64,000 nucleotides of DNA from Triglochin maritima (taxonomy: Eukaryota > Streptophyta > Magnoliopsida > Alismatales > Juncaginaceae). The DNA lies in contig OY821793.1 in the NCBI GenBank assembly GCA_963682175.1, forward strand, positions 29,099,493-29,163,492, written 5' to 3'. Both the position numbers and the translations under genes were made by a program. Within the stretch, counting starts at the first letter, position 1. Every line of letters starts with the position of its first letter. The notes below the pieces were generated by a model. That model had not been told where the DNA came from, did not search any database, and saw only the letters and a list, made by a program, of their open reading frames with translations. Positions 1 to 10,929 of this stretch are shown in pieces.

Positions 1-58
1 AAGTTCCATAAACCGTGGTTGGGCCGCCTAAAGACCACTTAGAAACTAGGTGTGGGGC

Positions 59-87
59 TGGCCACATGCCACGCGTGGAGCTGGCCA
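59..87. repeat. Nested dyad around CCACGCGTGG (monomer 1; present in nearly all copies)
   Basis: A perfect 10 bp palindrome CCACGCGTGG (69-78) contains an ACGCGT core. TGGCCA, itself palindromic, stands on both sides (59-64 and 82-87) with spacers of 4 and 3 bases. It occurs at the same offset in nearly all monomers. Exceptions include a C deletion in monomers 22 and 25 and 'gcgtgtagc' in 61, 64 and 67. Whether a protein binds it is unknown. Confidence 0.8.
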
Positions 88-405
88 AAGGCCACACCGC
101 CGCCACCATGCAGGCCAACACCAAATCGGCTGCGCCTCGAGCATCCGACCTCCAAATCAAGCGTTCTAACTTGCATTACGTAGACAATTCATCCCTCTAT
201 GTGCCCCTAAAATTTCAGAGCAAACGCCCAAGAATTCTGGGTCGCGCCTCCTCCAATAAGACGTAGCTCCCTACCAGCCACGCCCCCACATCATCAGCAT
301 TCTTCATCTCATCGCGCCTCGCCCTACATACATCTAAATCGGGCATTCTAAGAGGAGTTACCCATCCACTCCTCCTCACTATGTGCTCGGGTGCCCAAAT
401 ATAGA

Positions 406-427
406 CTAAGGCTCACCTAAGGTCCAC
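406..427. repeat. 11 bp tandem micro-duplication (monomer 1)
   Basis: CTAAGGCTCAC (406-416) is followed directly by CTAAGGTCCAC (417-427), with two mismatches. The pair recurs at this offset in most monomers and marks the border between the front and back parts of the unit. Confidence 0.7.
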
Positions 428-468
428 TCAGGCCATTGCTTGGGACAAACGATGTGGCAGCTTCCACT

Positions 469-482
469 TTGCCCGCGGGCAA
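469..482. repeat. 14 bp palindrome TTGCCCGCGGGCAA (monomer 1)
   Basis: Perfect palindrome with a CCGCGG core, found at this offset in most monomers. It is broken in some (for example 2, 4, 7, 9, 17, 18, 21, 26, 39) and re-formed with an AT centre in monomers 40 and 41. Confidence 0.85.
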
Positions 483-785
483 CACCCATGGACTTCCAAA
501 CTCGTTTTGGAAGCGAATGGGGTAGGAAACAACCGTGGGACCCCAAGCATGGGCACGAGCAACGTCCCAAAGAACTTTCCCCACGAGAAACCCCCATTCC
601 CTTCCGGACGCGTTGGGAAGTGCACGGGAAGGCAACAACCTTGGGCAACCGAGCACGTCGAAGAGCAACTACCACAGGCACCTTGGTCTTTGCCCACGAG
701 CAACCTCCATTTCACCTACAAGTGCGCTTTCACTTCCAAATGTGTTTTGGAAGCGAATGCCGCAGGCCACTGCCGCGAGCACACA

Positions 786-796
786 CTAGGCCCTAG
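786..796. repeat. Short palindrome CTAGG-C-CCTAG (monomer 1)
   Basis: Five-base arms around a single C, at the same offset in most monomers. It is lost where the sequence reads 'cactcggccc' (15, 20), 'ctaagccc' (4, 9) or 'ctaggcccaag' (54, 55, 59, 62). Confidence 0.65.
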
Positions 797-1403
797 CGTG
801 GCGCCGACATGCCAACTATGACAACACTAAGCTAGTGTCCATCGCCCGACCGCCAAATCACTCCGAGATGGGTGCACCTCGTAGATAACGCGGATGGATA
901 TGTGGGGTCCTAAGTTCCATAAACCGTGGTTGGGCCGCCTAAAGACCACTTAGAAACTAGGTGTGGGGCTGGCCACATGCCACGCGTGGAGCTGGCCAAA
1001 GGCCACTCCGTCGCCACCCTGCAGGCCAACACCAAATCGGCTGCGCCTCGAGCATCCGACCTCCAAATCGAGCGTTCTAACTTGCATTACGTAGAAAATT
1101 CATCCCTCTATCGGCCCCTAAAATTTAAGAGCAAACGCCCAAGTATTCGGGGTCGCGCCTCCTCCAATAAGACGTAGCTCCCTACCAGCCACGCCCCCAC
1201 ATCATCAGCATTCTTCATCTCATCGCGCCTCGCCCTTCATACATCTAAATCGGGCATTCTAAGAGGAGTTACCCATCCACTCCTCCTCACTATGTGCTCG
1301 GGTGCCCAAATATAGACTAAGGCTCTCCTAAGGTCCACTCAGGCCATTGCTTGGGACAAACGATGCGGCAGCTTCCACTTTGCCCGCGGGTAACACCCAT
1401 GGA

Positions 1404-1424
1404 CTTCCAAACGCGTTTTGGAAG
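1404..1424. repeat. Dyad 1: arms CTTCCAAA / TTTGGAAG, 5 bp spacer (monomer 2)
   Basis: Perfect 8 bp arms around CGCGT, followed by 'cgaatgggg'. The spacer varies mainly by CpG-type changes between copies while the arms stay intact in most. It is the first of three related sub-repeats in the back half. Confidence 0.85.
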
Positions 1425-1643
1425 CGAATGGGGTAGGCAACAACCGTGGGAACCCAAGCATGGGAACGAGAAACGTCCCAAAGAACTTTCCCCACGAGAA
1501 ACCCCCATTCCCTTCCGGACGCGTTGGGAAGTGCACGGGAAGGCAACAACCTTGGGCAACCGAGCACGTCGAAGAGCAACTACCACAGGCACCTTGGTCT
1601 TTGCCCACGAGCAACCTCCATTTCACCTACAAGTGCGCTTTCA

Positions 1644-1664
1644 CTTCCAAACGTGTTTTGGAAG
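1644..1664. repeat. Dyad 3: arms CTTCCAAA / TTTGGAAG, 5 bp spacer (monomer 2)
   Basis: Second exact occurrence of the same arms, 240 bp downstream, around CGTGT and followed by 'cgaatgccg'. The flanks also match dyad 1 partly ('tttgcccacgagcaac' against 'tttgcccgcgggcaac'), which supports an internal duplication. Arms are altered in 50 and 51 ('gttttgaaag') and in 69 and 70 ('cttgcaaa'). Confidence 0.85.
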
Positions 1665-1822
1665 CGAATGCCGCAGGCCACTGCCGCGAGCACACACTAG
1701 GCCCTAGCGTGGCGCTGACATGCCAACTATGACAACACTAAGCTAGTGTCCATCGCCCGACCGCCAAATCACTCCGAGATGGGTGCGCCTCGTAGATAAC
1801 GCGGATGAATATGTGGGGTCCT

Positions 1823-2733
1823 AAGTTCCATAAACCGTGGTTGGGCCGCCTAAAGACCACTTAGAAACTAGGTGTGGGGCTGGCCACATGCCACGCGTGG
1901 AGCTGGCCAAAGGCCACACCGCCGCCACCCTGCAGGCCAACACCAAATCGGCTGCGCCTCGAGCATCCGACCTCCAAATCGAGCGTTCTAACTTGCATTA
2001 CGTAGACAATTCATCCCTCTATGTGCCCCTAAAATTTCAGAGCAAACGCCCAAGTATTCTGGGTCGCGCCTCCTCCAATAAGACGTAGCTCCCTACCAGC
2101 CACGCCCCCACATCATCAGCATTCTTCATCTCATCGCGCCTCGCCCTACATACATCTAAATCGGGCATTCTAAGAGGAGTTACCCATCCACTCCTCCTCA
2201 CTATGTGCTCGGGTGCCCAAATATAGACTAAGGCTCACCTAAGGTCCACTCAGGCCATTGCTTGGGACAAACGATGTGGCAGCTTCCACTTTGCCCGCGG
2301 GCAACACCCATGGACTTCCAAACTCGTTTTGGAAGCGAATGGGGTAGGAAACAACCGTGGGACCCCAAGCATGGGCACGAGCAACGTCCCAAAGAACTTT
2401 CCCCACGAGAAACCCCCATTCCCTTCCGGACGCGTTGGGAAGTGCACGGGAAGGCAACAACCTTGGGCAACCGAGCACGTCGAAGAGCAACTACCACAGG
2501 CACCTTGGTCTTTGCCCACGAGCAACCTCCATTTCACCTACAAGTGCGCTTTCACTTCCAAACGTGTTTTGGAAGCGAATGCCGCAGGCCACTTCCGCGA
2601 GCACACACTAGGCCCTAGCGTGGCGCTGACATGCCAACTATGACAACACTAAGCTAGTGTCCATCGCCCGACCGCCAAATCACTCCGAGATGGGTGCGCC
2701 TCGTAGATAACGCGGATGGATATGTGGGGTCCT
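1823..2733 (+). repeat. Satellite monomer 3 (911 bp)
   Basis: Close copy of monomer 1, sharing 'caaactcgtttt' and 'gtgggaccccaagc'. Differs by 'ccaccctgc', 'aatcgagcg', 'aagtattctgg' and 'ccacttccgcgag'. Confidence 0.97.
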
Positions 2734-3644
2734 AAGTTCCATAAACCGTGGTTGGGCCGCCTAAAGACCACTTAGAAACTAGGTGTGGGGCTGGCCACAT
2801 GCCACGCGTGGAGCTGGCCAAAGGCCACTCCACCGCCACCCTGCAGGCCAACACCAAATCGGCTGCGCCTCGAGCATCCGACCTCCAAATCGAGCGTTCT
2901 AACTGGCATTACGTAGACAATTCATCCCTCTATCTGCCCCTAAAATTTCAGAGCAAACGCCCAAGTATTCTGGGTCGCGCCTCCTCCAAGAAGACGTAGC
3001 TCCCAACCAGCCACGCCCCCACATAATCAGCATTCTTCATCTCATCGCGCCTCGCCCTACATACATCTAAATCGGACATTCTAAGAGGAGTTACCCATCC
3101 ACTCCTCCTCACTATGTGCTCGGGTGCTCAAATTTAGACTAAGGCTCACCTAAGGGCCACTCAGGCCATTGCTTGGGACAAACGATGCGGCAGCTTCCAC
3201 TTTGCCCACGGGCAACACCCAGGGACTTCCAAACGCGTTTTGGAAGCGAATGGGGTAGGCAACAACTGTGGGAACCCAAGAATGGGCACGAGCAACGTCC
3301 CAAAGAACTTTCCCCACGAGAAACCCCCATTCCCTTTCGGACGCGTTGGGAAGTGCACGGGAAGGCAACAACCTTGGGCAACCGAGCACGTCGAAGAGCA
3401 ATGTCCACAGGCACCTTGGTCTTTGCCCACGAGCAACCTCCATTTCACCTACAAGTGCGCTTTCACTTCCAAACGTGTTTTGGAAGCGAATGCCGCAGGC
3501 CACTGCCGCGAGCACACACTAAGCCCTAGCGTGGCGCTGACATGCCAACTATGACAACACTAGGCTAGTGTCCATCGCCCGACCGCCAAATCACTCCGAG
3601 ATGGGTGCGCCTCGTAGATAACGTGGATGGATATGTGGGGTCCT
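2734..3644 (+). repeat. Satellite monomer 4 (911 bp)
   Basis: First copy with 'agctcccaaccagcc', 'cacataatcagc' and 'gctcaaatttagac'. Private changes include 'ctaactggcatt', 'aacacccagggac' and 'taagggccac'. Its tail marker 'cacactaagccc' is shared with monomer 9. The 15 bp inverted repeat is perfect at 3557-3571. Confidence 0.97.
3557..3571. repeat. 15 bp inverted repeat ACACTAG-G-CTAGTGT (monomer 4)
   Basis: Perfect 7 bp arms around one G near the monomer end. Present in most copies from monomer 4 on. Monomers 1-3 read 'acactaagctagtgt', and 53, 56, 58, 61 and 64 read 'ctaggatagtg', which breaks one pair. Confidence 0.75.
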
Positions 3645-4555
3645 AAGTTCCATAAACCGTGGTTGGGCCGCCTAAAGACCACTTAGAAACTAGGTGTGGA
3701 GCTGGCCACATGCCACGCGTGGAGCTGGCCAAAGGCCACTCCGTCGCCACCCTGCAGGCCAACACCAAATCGGCTGCGCCTCGAGCATCCGACCTCCAAA
3801 TCAAGAGTTCTAACTCGCATCACGTAGAAAATTCATCCCTCTATCTGCCCCTAAAATTTCAGAGCAAACGCCCAAGTATTCCGGGTCGCGCCTCCTCCAA
3901 GAAGACGTAGCTCCCAACCAGCCACGCCCCCACATAATCAGCATTCTTCATCTCATCGCGCCTCGCCCTACATACATCTAAATCGGGCATTCTAAGAGGA
4001 GTTACCCATCCACTCCTCCTCACTATGTGCTCGGGTGCTCAAATTTAGACTAAGGCTAACCTAAGGTCCACTCAGGCCATTGCTTGGGACAAACGATGCG
4101 GCAGCTTCCACTTTGCCCGCGGGCAACACCCATGGACTTCCAAACGCGTTTTGGAAGCGAATGGGGTAGGCAACAACCGTGGGAACCCAAGCATGGACAC
4201 GAGCAATGTCCCAAAGAACTTTCCGCACGAGAAACCCCCATTCCCTTCCGGACGCGTTGGGAAGTGCACGGGAAGGCAACAACCTTGGGCAACCGAGCAC
4301 GTCGAAGTGCAATGTCCACAGGCACCTTGGTCTTTGCCCACGAGCAACCTCCATTCCACCTACAAGTGCGCTTTCACTTCCAAACGTGTTTTGGAAGCGA
4401 ATGCCGCAGGCCACTGCCGCGAGCACACACTAGGCCCTAGCGTGGCGCTGACATGCCAACTATGACAACACTAGGCTAGTGTCCATCGCCCGACCGCAAA
4501 ATCACTCCGAGATGGGTGCGCCTCGTAGATAGCGCGGATGGATATGTGGGGTCCT
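3645..4555 (+). repeat. Satellite monomer 5 (911 bp)
   Basis: Front half follows monomer 4 ('agctcccaacc', 'tcaaatttagac') but with 'aatcaagagttc' and 'gcatcacgtagaaaattc'. The back half has 'aaccgtgggaacccaagc' with private 'catggacacg', 'caatgtccc' and 'tttccgcacg'. This fits a mosaic of two subfamilies. Confidence 0.96.
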
Positions 4556-5466
4556 AAGTTCCATAAACCTTGGTTGGGCCGCCTAAAGACCACTTAGAAA
4601 CTAGGTGTGGGGCTGGCCACATGCCACGCGTGGAGCTGGCCAAACCCCACTGCGTCGCCACCCTGCAGGCCAACACCAAATCGGCTGCGCCTCGAGCATC
4701 CGACCTCCAAATCAAGAGTTCTAACTTGCATCACGTAGAAAATTCATCCCTCTATCTGCCCCTAAAATTTCAGAGCAAACGCCCATGTATTCAGGGTCGC
4801 GCCTCCTCCAATAAGACGTACCTCCCTACCAGCCACGCCTCCACATCATCAGCATTCTTCATCTCATCGCGCCTCGCTCTACATACATCTAAATCGGGCA
4901 TTCTAAGAGGAGTTACCCATCCAATCCTCCTCACTATGTGCTTGGGTGCCCAAATATAGACTAAGGCTCACCTAAGGTCCACTCAGGCCATTGCTTGGGA
5001 CAAACGATGTGGCAGCTTCCACTTTGCCCGCGGGCAACACCCATGGACTTCCAAACGCGTTTTGGAAGCGAATGGGGTAGGCAACAACCGTGGGAACCCA
5101 AGCATGGGCACGAGCAACGTCCCAAAGAACTTTCCCCACGAGAAACCCCCATTCCCTTCCGGACGCGTTGGGAAGTGCACGGGAAGGCAACAACCTTGGG
5201 CAACCGAGCACGTCGAAGAGCAAGTACCACAGGCACCTTGGTCTTTGCCCACGAGCAACCTCCATTTCACCTACAAGTGCGCTTTCACTTCCAAACGTGT
5301 TTTGGAAGCGAATGCCGCAGGCCACTGCCGCGAGCACAAACTAGGCCCTAGCGTGGCGCTGACATGCCAACTATGACAACACTAGGCTAGTGTCCATCGC
5401 CCGACCGCCAAATCACTCCGAGATGGGTGTGCCTCGTAGATAACGTGGATGGATATGTGGGGTCCT
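4556..5466 (+). repeat. Satellite monomer 6 (911 bp)
   Basis: Distinctive: 'taaaccttggttggg', 'ccaaaccccactgc', 'cccatgtattcaggg', 'gcctcgctctac' and 'gtgcttgggtg'. Lacks the first in-frame stop in the leading frame ('gacgtacctcc'). Confidence 0.96.
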
Positions 5467-6376
5467 AAGTTCCATAAACCGTGGTTGGGCCGCCTAAAGA
5501 CCACTTAGAAACTAGGTGTGGGGCTGGCCACATGCCACGCGTGGAGCTGGCCAAAGCCCTCTGCGTCGCCACCCTGCAGGCCAACACCAAATCGGCTGCG
5601 CCTCGAGCATCCGACCTCCAAATCGAGCGTTCTAACTTGCATTACGTTGACAATTCATCCCTCTATCAGCCCCTAAAATTTCAGAGCAAACGCCCAAGTA
5701 TTCTGGGTCGCGCCTCCTCCAAGAAGACGTAGCTCCCAACCAGCCACGCCCCCACATAATCAGCATTCTTCATCTCATCGCGCCTCGCCCTACATACATC
5801 TAAATCGGGCATTCTAAGAGGAGTTACCCATCCACTCCTCCTCACTATGTGCTCGGGTGCTCAAATTTAGACTAAGGCTCACCTAAGGTCCACTCAGGCC
5901 ATTGCTTGGGACAAACGATGCGGCAGCTTCCACTTTGCCCGTTGGCAACACCCTTGGACTTCCAAACGCGTTTTGGAAGCGAATGGGGTAGGCAACAACT
6001 GTGGGAACCCAAGAATGGGCACGAGCAACGTCCCAAAGAACTTTCCCCACGAGAAACCCCCATTCCCTTTCGGACGCGTTGGGAAGTGCACGGGAAGGCA
6101 ACAACCTTGGGCAACCGAGAACGTCGAAGAGCAACTACCACAGGCACCTTGGTCTTTGCCCACGAGCAACCTCCATTTCACCTACAAGTGCGCTTTCACT
6201 TCCAAACGTGTTTTGGAAGCGAATGCCGTAGGCCACTGCCGCGAGCACAAACTAGGCCCTAGCGTGGCGCTGACATGCCAACTATGACAACACTAGGCTA
6301 GTGTCCATCGCCCGACCGCCAAATCACTCCGAGATGGGTTGCCTCGTAGATAACGTGGATGGATATGTGGGGTCCT
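5467..6376 (+). repeat. Satellite monomer 7 (910 bp)
   Basis: One base short near its end ('gatgggttgcctcg' for 'gatgggtgcgcctcg'). Carries 'attacgttgac' shared with 8 and 9, 'aaagccctctgc', 'cccgttggcaacacccttgg' and 'accgagaacg'. Confidence 0.96.
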
Positions 6377-7287
6377 AAGTTCCATAAACCGTGGTTGGGC
6401 CGCCTAAAGACCACTTAGAAACTAGGTGTGGGGCTGGCCACATGCCACGCGTGGAGCTGGCCAAAGCCCACTGCGTCGCCACCCTGCAGGCCAACACCAA
6501 ATCGGCTGCGCCTCGAGTATCCGACCTCCAAATCGAGCGTTCTAACTTGCATTACGTTGACAATTCATCCCTCTATGTGCCCCTAAAATTTCAGAGCAAA
6601 CGCCCAAGTATTCTGGGTCGCGCCTCCTCCAAGAAGACGTAGCTCCCAACCAGCCACGCCCCCACATAATCAGCATTCTTCATCTCATCGCGCCTCGCCC
6701 TACATACATCTAAATCGGGCATTCTAAGAGGAGTTACCCATCCACTCCTCCTCACTATGTGCTCGGGTGCTCAAATTTAGACTAAGGCTCACCTAAGGTC
6801 CACTCAGGCCATTGCTTGGGACAAACGATGCGGCAGCTTCCACTTTGCCCGCGGGCAACACTCATGGACTTCCAAACGCGTTTTGGAAGCGAATGGGGTA
6901 GGCAACAACTGTGGGAACCCAAGAATGGGCACGAGCAACGTCCCAAAGAACTTTCCCCACGAGAAACCCCCATTCCCTTTCGGACGCGTTGGGAAGTGCA
7001 CGGGAAGGCAACAACCTTGGGCAACCGAGCACGTCGAAGAGCAAGTACCACAGGCACCTTGGTCTTTGCCCACGAGCAACCTCCATTTGACCTACAAGTG
7101 CGCTTTCACTTCCAAACGTGTTTTGGAAGCGAATGCCGCAGGCCACTGCCGCGAGCACAAACTAGGCCCTAGCGTGGCGCTGACATGCCAACTATGACAA
7201 CACTAGGCTAGTGTCCATCGCCCGACCGCCAAATCACTCCGAGATGGGTGTGCCTCGTAGATAACGTGGATGGATATGTGGGGTCCT
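6377..7287 (+). repeat. Satellite monomer 8 (911 bp)
   Basis: Same subgroup as 4, 7 and 9. Private: 'ctcgagtatccg', 'caacactcatgg' and 'ccatttgacctac'. Shares 'gagcaagtaccac' with monomer 6. Confidence 0.97.
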
Positions 7288-8198
7288 AAGTTCCATAAAC
7301 CGTGGTTGGGCCGCCTAAAGACCACTTAGAAACTAGGTGTGGGGCTGGCCACATGCCACGCGTGGAGCTGGCCAAAGCCCACTGCGTCGCCACCCTGCAG
7401 GCCAACACCAAATCGGCTGCGCCTCGAGCATCCGACCTCCAAATCGAGCGTTCTAACTTGCATTACGTTGACAATTCATCCCTCTATCAGCCCCTAAAAT
7501 TTCAGAGCAAACGCCCAAGTATTCTGGGTCGCGCCTCCTCCAAGAAGACGTAGCTCCCAACCAGCCACGCCCCCACATAATCAGCATTCTTCATCTCATC
7601 GCGCCTCGCCCTACATACATCTAAATCGGGCATTCTAAGAGGAGTTACCCATCCACTCCTCCTCACTATGTGCTCGGGTGCTCAAATTTAGACTAAGGCT
7701 CACCTAAGGTCCACTCAGGCCATTGCTTGGGACAAACGATGCGGCAGCTTCCACTTTGCCCGTTGGCAACACCCATGGACTTCCAAACGCGTTTTGGAAG
7801 CGAATGGGGTAGGCAACAACTGTGGGAACCCAAGAATGGGCACGAGCAACGTCCCAAAGAACTTTCCCCACGAGAAACCCCCATTCCCTTTCGGACGCGT
7901 TGGGAAGTGCACGGGAAGGCAACAACCTTGGGCAACCGAGCACGTCGAAGAGCAATGTCCACAGGCACCTTGGTCTTTGCCCACGAGCAACCTCCATTTC
8001 ACCTACAAGTGCGCTTTCACTTCCAAACGTGTTTTGGAAGCGAATGCCGCAGGCCACTGCCGCGAGCACACACTAAGCCCTAGCGTGGCGCTGACATGCC
8101 AACTATGACAACACTAGGCTAGTGTCCATCGCCCGACCGCCAAATCACTCCTAGATGGGTGCGCCTCGTAGATAACGTGGATGGATATGTGGGGTCCT
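7288..8198 (+). repeat. Satellite monomer 9 (911 bp)
   Basis: Shares 'cccgttggcaac' and 'ctatcagcccc' with monomer 7, and 'caatgtccacagg' with 'cactaagccc' with monomer 4. Last copy of the monomer 4/7/8/9 subgroup. Confidence 0.97.
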
Positions 8199-9109
8199 AA
8201 GTTCCATAAACCGTGGTTGGGCCGCCTAAAGACCACTTAGAAACTAGGTGTGGGGCTGGCCACATGCCACGCGTGGAGCTGGCCAAAGGCCACTCCGTCG
8301 CCACCCTGCAGGCCAACACCAAATCGGCTGCGCCTCGAGCATCCGACCTCCAAATAAAGAGTTCTAACTTGCATCACGTAGAAAATTCATCCCTCTATCT
8401 GCCCCTAAAATTTCAGAGCAAACGCCCAAGTATTCGGGGTCGCGCCTCCTCCAATAAGACGTAGCTCCCTACCAGCCACGCCCCCACATCATCAGCATTC
8501 TTCATCTCATCGCGCCTCGCCCTACATACATCTAAATCGGGCATTCTAAGAGGAGTTACCCATCCACTCCTCCTCACTACGTGCTCGGGGGCCCAAATAT
8601 AGACTAAGGCTCACCTAAGCTCCACTCAGGCCATTGCTTGGGACAAACGATGCGGCAGCTTCCACTTTGCCCGCGGGCAACACCCATGGACTTCCAAACG
8701 CGTTTTGGAAGCGAATGGGGTAGGCAACAAACGTGGGAACCCAAGCATGGGCACGAGCAACGTCCCAAAGAACGTTCCCCACGAGAAACCCCCATTGCCT
8801 TCCGGACGCCTTCGGAAGTGCACGGGAAGGCAACAACCTTGGGCAACCGAGCACGTCGAAGAGCAACATCCACAGGCACCTTGGTCTTTGCCCACGAGCA
8901 ACCCCCATTTCACCTACAAGTGCGCTTTCATTTCCAAACGTGTTTTGGAAGCGAATGTCGCAGGCCACTGCCGCGAGCACACACTAGGCCCTAGCGTGGT
9001 GTTGACATGCCAACTATGACAACACTAGGCTAGTGTCCATCGCCCGACCGCCAAATCATTCCTAGGTCGGTGCGCCTCGTAGATAACGTGGATGGATATG
9101 TGGGGTCCT
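8199..9109 (+). repeat. Satellite monomer 10 (911 bp)
   Basis: First copy of the 'actacgtgctcggggg' group. Private or rare: 'caaataaagagttc' and 'caacatccacagg'. It shares 'caacaaacgtggg' with monomer 13. The tail reads 'cctaggtcggtg'. Confidence 0.97.
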
Positions 9110-10019
9110 AAGTTCCATAAACCGTGGTTGGGCCGCCTAAAGACCACTTAGAAACTAGGTGTGGGGCTGACCACATGCCACGCGTGGAGCTGGCCAAAGG
9201 CCACTCCGTCGCCACCCTGCAGGCCAACACCAAATCGGCTGCGCCTCGAGCATCCGACCTCCAAATCGAGCGTTCTAACTTGCATTACGTAGACAATTCA
9301 TCCCTCTATCAGCCCCTAAAATTTCAGAGCAAACGCCCAAGTATTCTGGGTCGCACCTCCTCCAAGAAGACGTAGCTCCCTACCAGCCACGCCCCCACAT
9401 AATCAGCATTCTTCATCTCATCGCGCCTCGCCCTACATACATCTAAATCGGGCATTCTAAGAGGAGTTACCCATCCACTCCTCCTCACTACGTGCTCGGG
9501 GGCCCAAATATAGACTAAGCCTCACCTAAGCTCCACTCAGGCCATTGCTTGGGACAAACGATGCGGCAGCTTGCACTTTGCCCGCGGGCAACACCCATGG
9601 ACTTCCAAACGCGTTTTGGAAGCGAATGGGGTAGGCAACAACCGTGGGAACCCAAGCATGGGCACGAGCAACGTCCCAAAGAACGTTCCCATGAGAAACC
9701 CCCATTCCCTTCCGGACGCTTTCGGAAGTGCACGGGAAGGCAACAACCTTGGGCAACCGAGCACGTCGAAGAGCATCGTCCACAGGCACCTTGGTCTTTT
9801 CCCACGAGCAACCCCCATTTCACCTACAAGTGTGCTTTCATTTCCAAACGTGTTTTGGAAGCGAATGTCGCAGGCCACTGCCGCGAGCACACACTAGGCC
9901 CTAGCGTGGTGTTGACATGCCAACTATGACAACACTAGGCTAGTGTCCATCGCCCGACCGCCAGATCACTCCTAGATGGGTACGCCTCGTAGATAACGTG
10001 GATGGATATGTGGGGTCCT
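9110..10019 (+). repeat. Satellite monomer 11 (910 bp)
   Basis: One-base deletion in 'gttcccatgag', shared with monomer 12 ('gttcccacgag'). Begins the 'ggggctgaccacatg' variant. Private: 'cgcacctcc', 'gagcatcgtcc', 'gtcttttccc'. Has 'cttgcactt', unlike monomers 10, 12 and 13. Confidence 0.97.
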
Positions 10020-10929
10020 AAGTTCCATAAACCGTGGTTGGGCCGCCTAAAGACCACTTAGAAACTAGGTGTGGGGCTGACCACATGCCACGCGTGGAGC
10101 TGGCCAAAGGCCACTCCGTCGCCACCCTGCAGGCCAACACCAAATCGGCTGCGCCTCGAGCATCCGACCTCCAAATCAAGAGTTCTAACTTGCATCACGT
10201 AGAAAATTCATCCCTCTATCTGCCCCTAAAATTTCAGAGCAAACTCCCAAGTATTCCGGGTCGCGCCTCCTCCAAGAAGACGTAGCTCCCTACCAGCCAC
10301 GCCCCCACATCATCAGCATTCTTCATCTCATCGCGCCTCACCCTACATACATCTAAATCGGGCATTCTAAGAGGAGTTACCCATCCACTCCTCCTCACTA
10401 CGTGCTCGGGGGCCCAAATATAGACTAAGCCTCACCTAAGCTCCACTCAGGCCATTGCTTGGGACAAACGATGCGGCAGCTTCCACTTTGCCCGCGGGCA
10501 ACACCCATGGACTTCCAAACGCGTTTTGGAAGCGAATGGGGTAGGCAACAACCATGGGAACCCAAGCATGGGCACGAGCAACGTCCCAAAGAACGTTCCC
10601 ACGAGAAACCCCCATTCCCTTCCGGACGCCTTCGGAAGTGCACGGGAAGGCAACAACCTTGGGCAACCGAGCACGTCGAAGAGCAACGTCCACAGGCACC
10701 TTGGTCTTTGCCCACGAGCAACCCCCATTTCACCTACAAGTGCGCTTTCATTTCCAAACGTGTTTTGGAAGCGAATGTCGAAGGCCACTGCCGCGAGCAC
10801 ACACTAGGCCCTAGCGTGGTGTTGACATGCCAACTATGACAACACTAGGCTAGTGTCCATCGCCCGACCGCCAGATCACTCCTAGATGGGTGTGCCTCGT
10901 AGATAACGTGGATGGATATGTGGGGTCCT
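10020..10929 (+). repeat. Satellite monomer 12 (910 bp)
   Basis: Shares the one-base deletion of monomer 11. Private: 'gcaaactccc', 'caaccatggg', 'gtcgaaggccac'. 'cgcctcaccctac' is shared with monomer 13. Confidence 0.97.

Larger units (their letters stand above)
1..911 (+). repeat. Satellite monomer 1 (911 bp)
   Basis: Complete in the chosen phase. Distinctive: 'cacaccgccgccaccatgc', 'aaatcaagcg', 'caaactcgtttt', 'ggtaggaaacaacc' and 'gtgggaccccaagc'. I found about seven differences from monomer 3, and more from monomer 2. Confidence 0.97.
912..1822 (+). repeat. Satellite monomer 2 (911 bp)
   Basis: Distinctive: 'ctatcggcccc', 'aaatttaagagc', 'cgcgggtaacaccc' (breaks the 14 bp palindrome) and 'gggaacgagaaacg'. 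The two outer dyads are intact at 1404-1424 and 1644-1664. Confidence 0.97.
1..8198. repeat. Sub-array I: monomers 1-9
   Basis: These nine monomers share 'gcgttgggaagtgcacggg' in the middle sub-repeat and 'cagcttccact' before the 14 bp palindrome. Monomers 4, 7, 8 and 9 are a close subgroup: 'agctcccaaccagcc', 'cacataatcagc', 'gctcaaatttagac', 'aactgtgggaacccaagaat' and 'ccctttcgg'. Monomer 5 has the front half of this subgroup with a different back half. Monomers 1 and 3 resemble each other more than either resembles monomer 2. Confidence 0.85.

Noticed and set aside
406..821. Numerous open frames of 80-130 codons on both strands in every monomer
   Set aside because: They occupy all six frames of the same DNA, recur only because the DNA is repeated, are broken by single-base indels between copies, and show no recognisable domain. 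The composition (no TA, TGA or TCA over long stretches) explains them.
1411..1427. 'ttggaagcg' after dyad 1, matching the centre of the CENP-B box
   Set aside because: The essential TTCG on the left and the final GGG are absent, so only a short core matches.
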